Below, piece after piece: positions 58,125-64,000 of a stretch of DNA of 64,000 nt. Location: the NCBI RefSeq assembly GCF_028751195.1, contig NZ_CP066784.1, positions 744,001-808,000 on the forward strand, in the 5' to 3' direction. The stretch is from Alicyclobacillus sp. ALC3. GTDB taxonomy: Bacteria > Bacillota > Bacilli > Alicyclobacillales > Alicyclobacillaceae. The position numbers and the translations under genes are program-made. Under the pieces are notes generated by a model. That model was not told the origin of the DNA, ran no database searches, and saw only the letters and a list, made by a program, of their open reading frames with translations. The stretch's first letter is position 1; the number at the start of each line of letters is the position of its first letter.

Positions 58125-59588
58125 CTACCGCTTCCCAAACACACCACTCTGCTCGAGCGCGTCGATCTTCTCGACGCTGTAGCCAAACTCCGTCAAAACG
58201 CTCCGCGTCGCAGCGCCAACCGCGTACGCACCTGCCCCGGCCCCTGCCTCGGTGCCTGCCCCAGCGCCCGCGGCCCGTCGCTCACCGGCACCTGCCCCGG
58301 CACCTGCCACAGCGCCCGCGGCCCGCCGCTCACCGGCACCTGCCACAGCGCCCGCCCCTGCACCTGGGCCGCCGCCGCCAACAGCGGCTTGGCCGCCATC
58401 CACAGCCTGGCCTCCGCCCGGCGAAGTCGCCGACACGCTGCCCAGCCCCTCCATCGGCACTGGGAACCGCACCCACGGTGCCCCATCTGGCTCAGTGTGA
58501 AACAGCTCGCGAGCGATCACCTGCTCATCCTGCACGAGGTCGGCCAAGTCGTTGACCGGTGTCACGCAGACTTCGAGGTGGCTGAGGCGTTTGACCCAGG
58601 CGTCGCGATCATCACTGGCAAACGTCGCCGCCAACCAATCGATCACCGCTTGTTGCTCCGGATGCGGCACGAACTGCTTCGCCGCGTACTCCGGTCGGCC
58701 AAGTGCGTCGCATAGGTTCTTCCAAAAGTGATTTTCGACGGCGCCCACCGCGATACTTTTGCCGTCACGCGTGTGGTACGCCCGATAGCAGGCGAAGTCG
58801 CCGCCAAGTTGCCGCTCAAGGGGCTGCGGCTGGCTGCCTGTCGCAAAGTAATCCGCGACGTTGTACGACAGCCAGGAGACGAGGCCATCGAGCATCGACA
58901 CATCGAGGTACTGGCCGCGGCCAGTCCGAGTGCGCTGCAAGAGCGCCGCCAAGATACTCGTCACAGCCATCATCGCTCCCCCGCCAAGGTCACCGATCTG
59001 TATGCCGGCTGGCGTTGGCGGCGCATCATTCCGCGTCGCCATGGAGAGAATGCCGGCGACGGCGGTATAGTTAAAATCGTGGCCAACTTTGTCGCGGTAA
59101 GGGCCCGTCTGTCCATAGCCCGTGATGGAGCAGTAGATGATTCCCGGGTTCACCTTCGCGACGTCGTCGTAGGAGAACCCGAGCCGCTCCATCACGCCCG
59201 GTCGATAACCTTCCACCAAAACGTCAGCCTTTGTCGCCAAGTCCCGCACCAGTGTTTGTCCGTCCGGGTGCTTCAGGTCGATCCCGACGCTCTCCTTGCC
59301 GCGGTTCAGCCATCGGTACTTCCAGGAGACGCCGTCTGCGAGGGGCGGGAAGATGCGCACGTAGTCGCCGACGCCCGGCTCCTCCACTTTGATCACCCGA
59401 GCGCCGAGTTGCACCATCAGCATCGTGGCATAAGGTCCAGGCAAGAGGCGACTAAAGTCGAGCACTGTGACGCCGGACAGTGGCGCTTGCAGTTGAGGTG
59501 AAGGAGACGGTACTGACGTGGTCCTGTCTGACGTGGTCCGGTCTGAAGCGGTCCGGTCTGAAGCGGAGGATGCAGTTGATCGGCTCAT
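58125..59588 (-). CDS. CaiB/BaiF family III CoA transferase
   Basis: A 487-residue enzyme moving CoA between acids; substrate unknown. ATG behind GGGGGGACTTCG. Family features: VLDFSRLLPGPYATMLMVQLGARVIKVE (split), SVGIDLKHPDGQ, catalytic Asp region KVGHDFNYTAVAG, GGGAMMAVTSILAALLQR. The Ser/Thr/Asp-rich start (SSASDRTASDRTTSDRTT) and a C-terminal Gly/Ala/Glu/Arg-rich insertion (about residues 380-465, with GAGERRAAG repeats) are atypical. Confidence 0.88.
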   Translation of the reverse strand: MSRSTASSASDRTASDRTTSDRTTSVPSPSPQLQAPLSGVTVLDFSRLLPGPYATMLMVQLGARVIKVEEPGVGDYVRIFPPLADGVSWKYRWLNRGKESVGIDLKHPDGQTLVRDLATKADVLVEGYRPGVMERLGFSYDDVAKVNPGIIYCSITGYGQTGPYRDKVGHDFNYTAVAGILSMATRNDAPPTPAGIQIGDLGGGAMMAVTSILAALLQRTRTGRGQYLDVSMLDGLVSWLSYNVADYFATGSQPQPLERQLGGDFACYRAYHTRDGKSIAVGAVENHFWKNLCDALGRPEYAAKQFVPHPEQQAVIDWLAATFASDDRDAWVKRLSHLEVCVTPVNDLADLVQDEQVIARELFHTEPDGAPWVRFPVPMEGLGSVSATSPGGGQAVDGGQAAVGGGGPGAGAGAVAGAGERRAAGAVAGAGAGAGERRAAGAGAGTEAGAGAGAYAVGAATRSVLTEFGYSVEKIDALEQSGVFGKR

Positions 59589-59674
59589 CGAAGTCCCCCC
59601 AGTTCCAATCAGTTGATATCCAATCGGGGCAGCCGTATGATCGAGACAAACCACCAAGCTCGGAGGTGCAGATC

Positions 59675-60094
59675 ATGTTCCAAAACCCGAATACTGATGA
59701 AATTAGAGACATCCTGAAACGTTCCAAGACGATTGCCGTGGTCGGCTTGTCAGACAACCCGAATCGCGACAGTTACGCGGTTGCGCAGCAAATGCAGCGT
59801 CACGGCTACAGAATTATCCCGGTGAACCCTACCATCGGGGAGGTGCTCGGGGAAAAGAGCTACCCCAGCCTTGCAGACATTCCGGACGACGTCGAGATCG
59901 ACATCATCGACATCTTCCGCCGCAGCGATGCCTTGAAAGCAGTCGTCGAAGAGGCGGTCAAAACGGATGCGCCGGTCATTTGGGCACAAGAAGGCGTGTA
60001 CGACGAAGAAGCTGCGAAGATTGCTGCCGATCACGGGAAAACCATGGTCATGGACCGCTGCATCAAGGTGATGCACAGTCTGTACGCGCGCTAA
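59675..60094 (+). CDS. CoA-binding protein, YccU-like
   Basis: A 139-residue Rossmann protein of the CoA_binding_2 family. ATG behind CGGAGGTGCAGATC. Features: KTIAVVGLSDNPNRDSYAVAQ, GYRIIPVNPTIGEVLGEKSY, and VIWAQEGVYDEEAAKIAADHGK (split). Normal length. Divergent from the CoA transferase gene. Biological role of this family is not well established. Confidence 0.9.
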   Translation: MFQNPNTDEIRDILKRSKTIAVVGLSDNPNRDSYAVAQQMQRHGYRIIPVNPTIGEVLGEKSYPSLADIPDDVEIDIIDIFRRSDALKAVVEEAVKTDAPVIWAQEGVYDEEAAKIAADHGKTMVMDRCIKVMHSLYAR

Positions 60095-60229
60095 CCCGTT
60101 CAGGCGCTCTGTCTATCCCGATGTCCGCGGATCGTCCCACCTTCTGTCCGCGGACCATCGCTAGCAGACGTCTGCGAACCGCGCTTACTGCACGGCCGCT
60201 AGGCCTCACAGCCGGCAGCTTGCGAGCTC

Positions 60230-60321
60230 GTCACACCACCCGTCACACCACCCGTCACACCACCCGTCACACCACCCGTCACACCGCTGGTCACACCACT
60301 CGTCACACCACTCGTCACACT
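60230..60321. repeat. 12-base tandem repeat (CACACCACCCGT)
   Basis: About seven to eight copies of CACACCACCCGT, later CACACCACTCGT, between the YccU-like gene and the convergent hydrolase. No hairpin. Confidence 0.92.
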
Positions 60322-60327
60322 AGCTGA

Positions 60328-61152
60328 TTACACCGCCGGTTGACTCGCGAACAGCGTCCGGTCGAGGAACGCTGTCATCGTGTTGAGCACGTCCTCGCGC
60401 TCCGGCTCGTTATGCACTTCGTGGTACAGCCCTGGCAATTCGTGAAACTCCTTCTCGGGCGCAACGAGGCTCGAGGCAAAGTTGCGGGTGGCCGCCGGCG
60501 AGACGATGCGGTCATCCCCAGCCTGCAGAATGAGCGTGGGGATGGAAAACGCAACGGCGTTGCCGCGCGCCTCCTCCATGTTGCGGTACAGCTCCATGTA
60601 CCACTTGACAGTCACTTTCGGGACCATCAAGGGGTCGGTCACATACTTTGCGACCACATCCGCATCGCGGCTGACGAGTTTGGCCGGAATGCCGCTTGAC
60701 TGACTCATCGTCGGCCACATCCGTTCGAGCATCACAGCAGCTCGGTGCAGTGTGCCAGACACTTTCATGGAAAGGTCGAGACACGGCGAAGTCAGAATGA
60801 CACCGCGCAGCGGCTGCTTTTGCAATTCCGAGCGCGTCTGCAGCCAACGCACCGTGATGAGACCGCCCATGCTGTGGCCGTACAGGACAATCGGCAACTC
60901 CGGGTAGAGGTCGGCGGCGCGGGTGATGACGTGATCGACCGCCTGCATGTAGTCTTCAAAACTGTCGACGTGGCCGCGGCGGCCTGGCGACTGGCCAAGT
61001 CCTGGCAAGTCAAACCCGAGTACCCCAAAGCCAGCGGCGTTGAAGTGTTTAGCGACATGATCGTAGCGGCCACAGTGTTCTGCCGCCCCATGCACCAGCA
61101 CGACCACAGCTCGACCAGACACGGCCGGCCAGTGCCGCTCGTACAATGCCAT
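60328..61152 (-). CDS. Alpha/beta hydrolase, monoacylglycerol-lipase-like
   Basis: A 274-residue serine hydrolase. ATG behind GGGAGGGCGAGCAAC. Oxyanion region VLVHGAAEHCGRY, nucleophile GHSMGG (Ser94), Asp in LQAGDDRIV and His in GLYHEVHNEP, a full catalytic triad. Resembles bacterial monoglyceride lipases / lysophospholipases. Single-gene unit. Confidence 0.88.
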   Translation of the reverse strand: MALYERHWPAVSGRAVVVLVHGAAEHCGRYDHVAKHFNAAGFGVLGFDLPGLGQSPGRRGHVDSFEDYMQAVDHVITRAADLYPELPIVLYGHSMGGLITVRWLQTRSELQKQPLRGVILTSPCLDLSMKVSGTLHRAAVMLERMWPTMSQSSGIPAKLVSRDADVVAKYVTDPLMVPKVTVKWYMELYRNMEEARGNAVAFSIPTLILQAGDDRIVSPAATRNFASSLVAPEKEFHELPGLYHEVHNEPEREDVLNTMTAFLDRTLFASQPAV

Positions 61153-61313
61153 GTTGCTCGCCCTCCCTGTCTCGTCCCGATCATGCACAAGATTTACAAC
61201 CGATGATAGCACATCCATGCAGACCTGTCCCTGAACCGACCGTATATTTGGCTATAACTGGACATCATAAGTCGAGCGAGTGGCATGTCCAACTCACACA
61301 GGGAGGCCTTCGG

Positions 61314-61757
61314 ATGCATCATCGTGACTTGCAACAGCGAGAAGCTTTAAGAGGGGCACATGAGGCAGGTACAAAAGTCGTGCGCAGGCGCGTCGCTGCA
61401 GCTGCCGGTGCGCTTCTATTCGCTTCGACGCTCGAACTGTGCGGTGCTCTCCCGCTCAATCAGGCCGCGGCAGCACGCGTCATTTCAGTGACGATTACGG
61501 ATTCTGGCTTTAACCCGAGTCAAATCACCGCACTCTTGGACAAACCGCTCAACCTGCGCATCACCAACCAGGGACGGCGCGCACATGAGTTTGCCATTCC
61601 GGATTACTACATCTTTACGCAGAATCTGGCGCCTGGTGCCTCGACAACGGTCGGCTTTACGCCGGACAAGCCAGGGCAATTCACCATCATGAGCGACCCG
61701 TCCGGGAATGACAATCCGGAATTTACGGGCAAGCTGACCGTAACTGACGCAAAGTGA
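61314..61757 (+). CDS. Secreted cupredoxin-like protein
   Basis: A 147-residue protein from ATG behind GGGAGGCCTTCGG. A Tat-like signal (VVRRRVAAAAGALLFAS) precedes a cupredoxin fold (VISVTITDSGFNPSQITALL, LNLRITNQGRRAHEFAIPD, GQFTIMSDPSGNDNPEFTG). Only one possible ligand His (RAHEF) is seen, and the usual Cys-x-His-x-Met loop is missing, so copper binding is doubtful. First of a small operon. Confidence 0.7.
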   Translation: MHHRDLQQREALRGAHEAGTKVVRRRVAAAAGALLFASTLELCGALPLNQAAAARVISVTITDSGFNPSQITALLDKPLNLRITNQGRRAHEFAIPDYYIFTQNLAPGASTTVGFTPDKPGQFTIMSDPSGNDNPEFTGKLTVTDAK

Positions 61758-61781
61758 AGCGTCCCAAGGAGGAGTGAGACC

Positions 61782-61997
61782 ATGACCAAAGGCAATCCGA
61801 CAAACGAGCGCTCCCAGAGGACCCCAGGCTACCGCTACCGTCCAGTCGACGCGACGAACATGGAACAGCGCGCCGCCGACGCCGCGCACCAGTATGACAC
61901 AAACGCCGATGGAGAAGCCGGCATACCCGAGCGGTCCCCCGATCCGTCCGACCCGTCCGACCCACAAAACCCGCGTAGACGCACGCCCCCGCTGTAA
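61782..61997 (+). CDS. Small hydrophilic protein
   Basis: A 71-residue disordered-looking protein from ATG behind AAGGAGGAGTGAGACC, rich in Pro, Asp and Arg (ERSPDPSDPSDPQNPRRRTPP). No domain is recognised. 24 bases after the cupredoxin gene. Confidence 0.5.
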   Translation: MTKGNPTNERSQRTPGYRYRPVDATNMEQRAADAAHQYDTNADGEAGIPERSPDPSDPSDPQNPRRRTPPL

Positions 61998-62100
61998 GTA
62001 GGCGATTTTTACGTAACGAGTCACACTCGTTGCAAACGTACACACGAGAGGGCACGGGGTTACGTATGAGTAGCCAAGTACAACTTGGAGGGAAAGCCCC

Positions 62101-62340
62101 GTGCCCGAACAAAACTCACCCAACATGAAGAAGTCGATGCAGGCGGAAGAATCAGCCCGCCACGGGCTATTTACGTTTCTACTCTTACTCACCCTAGTCA
62201 ACCTCGACATCATGGCCAGAAAAACGAAGCGCGAGCAGCAACAGGCGACGCAGACGTGGGTTGCGTGGGGGGTCATCTTTGTCTTGCTGGCCTTCTTTGT
62301 CATCACACCTGAGCAGGAGTTGATGCAGTCCCGCGCGTGA
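62101..62340 (+). CDS. Small two-pass membrane protein
   Basis: A 79-residue protein from GTG behind TTGGAGGGAAAGCCCC. Two hydrophobic helices (HGLFTFLLLLTLVNLDIM; WVAWGVIFVLLAFFVIT) joined by a charged loop (ARKTKREQQQA). Function unknown. Convergent with the next gene. Confidence 0.55.
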   Translation: MPEQNSPNMKKSMQAEESARHGLFTFLLLLTLVNLDIMARKTKREQQQATQTWVAWGVIFVLLAFFVITPEQELMQSRA

Positions 62341-62352
62341 CCGTTGGTCGGT

Positions 62353-63774
62353 TCAGACAAGCGGCCTGCCCGTAATCCTGGCCACCTCTGGTTGCCAGGC
62401 AACTAGGTCCTCCTCACTCAGCAGAGTGAGCGATGACTTCCCCAAAGCCCGCAGCCCCTGGCGCATTTCATCGGCACAGCTGTTCAGGAAATGCGCCAAA
62501 CTCTGAGCGCCTTTGTCCTCGTTGAACCGCTGCCGCACTTTCCCGTTCTCCCACGCAACCTGAGTCGGAGGTTCAAACGGAATCGCCTTCGTAATCTGCA
62601 AATGGGTCGCTGCAAACAGCGCCGCCGTGCCGATGTAGACCGCCGTGGCGCCAAGGGCAATCGCCTTCAGCATGTCTCCTGGTGTGCGAATGCCGCCGGA
62701 AATGACGATGTCTACGTTGCGCCGTCCCTGGTGAGCGCGCACAAACGGCACAGCCCGACAAAGGGCGTGGAGCGTCGGGATGCCAAAGTCGTCGACGACC
62801 ATCGCCGGCGACCCGTGAGTCCCCCCTTGTGCTCCGTCGATCACGATGACATCCACGCCCGCCTTGATGGCCCACATCAAGTCCCGTTCCAGAGCTTGTC
62901 CGGCGGCCATTTTGACCGCGATGGGTGCGCCACGCGACAACTTGCGCAGGTGCTCAACCAGCCGCCGCGCTTCCCGGATGGTGTGGACGCCCGGAATGCC
63001 AGCGGGAATGTACAGCGAGTCTCCACTCGCACTCTCCGCGCCAAACTCACGCAGTAGCTCCTTGGGCATATTCTTCGTCGGAATCGTCGTTCCACAACCA
63101 GCGTTTGCGCCCTGTCCCAACCGAATCTCAATCATATCTGCGACTCGAAGCAGCGACTCCGCCGGCCGCCACGACGCGCCGTGGTACTGAACGACAAGGT
63201 GTTCGGCGAGGTCGCGCACACCCTGAACAGGCGGACCTTGCCCGACGTTGTAGGCTGTCCCAGCCAGTGTCGCGCCTTTTGCCAGAGCACGGGCGAACGA
63301 CTTGTTGACCGCGACGCCGTAGCCCATGGCCGAAATCATAACAGGCAGCGCGATGTGCATCGGGCGCTTTGCCCCTGACCCGATGACAGTCGCGACGTCC
63401 ACTGTCGACGCCATGTCGAGCGCTCCTGTCGCAACAGGGGCGGGCGAAAACAACAAACCATCGAAGTTTGGAAAGTGACGGGTCGACCCGATAGGCTTGT
63501 CCAGCGTCTTCCCGATGTGCGCCCGCAACTCGTTTTCCAGCGTGGTTCGCACGCCAAACCTCTGCAGGGCCGTGACACCTTCCAACAGGTTTTTCGTGTA
63601 CGGGTCACTGAACAACTGGCGAACTGCGTGATCGACCGTGCGGTTGATCACAAAACGCATCCAAAACGGCGACAGAGCAGCCAGCAGGAGCCCAAGACAC
63701 GCCAAGACGGCGAGCAGCAAAACGCCTGACTTCGCCCACAGCAACGTATCCTGGTGCAGCTGCCAATTCCCCAT
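62353..63774 (-). CDS. Membrane-anchored FMN glutamate synthase-like protein
   Basis: A 473-residue protein from ATG behind GTGGAGGTCCTT. An N-terminal helix (SGVLLLAVLACLGLLLAALSPF, split) anchors it. The rest is the GltS FMN/Fe-S-type synthase domain alone (FDGLLFSPAP, GMGYGVAV-like SAMGYGVAVNKSFA, EIRLGQGANAGCG, IVIDGAQGGTHGSP, ISGGIRTPGDMLKAIALGA). Glutaminase and beta-helix domains are absent, as in YerD-type proteins. Its reaction is not established. Confidence 0.85.
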   Translation of the reverse strand: MGNWQLHQDTLLWAKSGVLLLAVLACLGLLLAALSPFWMRFVINRTVDHAVRQLFSDPYTKNLLEGVTALQRFGVRTTLENELRAHIGKTLDKPIGSTRHFPNFDGLLFSPAPVATGALDMASTVDVATVIGSGAKRPMHIALPVMISAMGYGVAVNKSFARALAKGATLAGTAYNVGQGPPVQGVRDLAEHLVVQYHGASWRPAESLLRVADMIEIRLGQGANAGCGTTIPTKNMPKELLREFGAESASGDSLYIPAGIPGVHTIREARRLVEHLRKLSRGAPIAVKMAAGQALERDLMWAIKAGVDVIVIDGAQGGTHGSPAMVVDDFGIPTLHALCRAVPFVRAHQGRRNVDIVISGGIRTPGDMLKAIALGATAVYIGTAALFAATHLQITKAIPFEPPTQVAWENGKVRQRFNEDKGAQSLAHFLNSCADEMRQGLRALGKSSLTLLSEEDLVAWQPEVARITGRPLV

Positions 63775-64000
63775 AAGGACCTCCACAATTGAGACGAGAC
63801 TGTATGTACGCGTATTCCCTGTTGCGCCATAGACAAGCGGGTCGTCGAATGCAGTTCAAGAATAAGATCGCCGAATTACGAGCAAAGCATGCGGGCTGAA
63901 GACATCCACTGACTGATGCCCTGCATGGGCAACGCGGGTGAACCGCACGCCGACTAGACGAAGCCTGTACTGACTTCGCGCAGATTACTGTTGTCGATCC
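63775..64000. other. Terminal non-coding stretch
   Basis: No gene or clear signal seen in the last 226 bases; it would hold the promoter of the FMN protein gene. Confidence 0.4.

Overview
The window reads as a chromosomal segment of a GC-rich Gram-positive bacterium of the class Bacilli, most plausibly Alicyclobacillus or a close relative. The basis is the mix of Firmicute-type phage genes (ArpU, YopX, XkdF, RecU, PBSX-type terminase), strong AGGAGG-like ribosome sites with many GTG, TTG and even CTG starts, ArgR-like boxes, and Bacilli-type arg, ser and csp genes. The genus is inferred, not proven.

Bases 1 to 30094 are the right part of a prophage. Its left end, with tail and lysis genes, lies outside the window. 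From right to left it carries a large serine recombinase whose last codons lie inside a tRNA-Met gene (the probable attachment site), an HNH-type endonuclease beside a degenerate second recombinase start, and two cargo-like genes (PH-SHOCT and DUF4352 types). Next come a CI-like S24 repressor facing a small Cro-like protein across an operator region, then one long leftward transcription unit. That unit holds three antirepressors, a Rad50-like ATPase, RecT, an MBL-fold protein, a DUF1376 protein, RecU, many small overlapping genes and the late regulator ArpU. The packaging and head genes follow: TerS, TerL, a portal-MuF fusion, an XkdF protease/scaffold, the major capsid protein and connector proteins.

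Bases 30073 to 45200 hold tRNA-Met and tRNA-Ser, a HAD hydrolase, serC, serA behind a ZTP (pfl) riboswitch, a repetitive lipoprotein, fdhD, a cold-shock gene, and an argF-argG-argH-lysC cluster. The argF promoter lies about 450 bases upstream, overlaps ArgR-like boxes, and is followed by a 21-codon arginine-rich leader ORF.

Bases 45200 to 64000 hold the glutamate synthase large subunit, a short-type N-acetylglutamate synthase with ArgR-like boxes, an argC-argB-argD cluster, a P1-family (DmpA/NylC-like) peptidase, a CoA transferase, a CoA-binding protein, an alpha/beta hydrolase, a cupredoxin-like secreted protein with two small neighbours, and a membrane-anchored glutamate-synthase-like FMN protein. 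Glutamate supply, acetylglutamate formation and ornithine/arginine synthesis are therefore clustered but broken up by repeats.

The most unusual feature is a family of three arrays (31832-33163, 51031-52132, 57402-58108), about 76 units in all, with a 41-base period. Each unit is a near-perfect inverted repeat with arms GTAGGTGTCA and TGACACCTAC around a 3-base centre, plus an 18-base linker. The middle array is inverted and shares linker sequences with the third. Nearby genes and gaps also carry short tandem repeats of 7, 9, 12, 15 and 16 bases, and several enzymes carry Ala/Gly-rich insertions.
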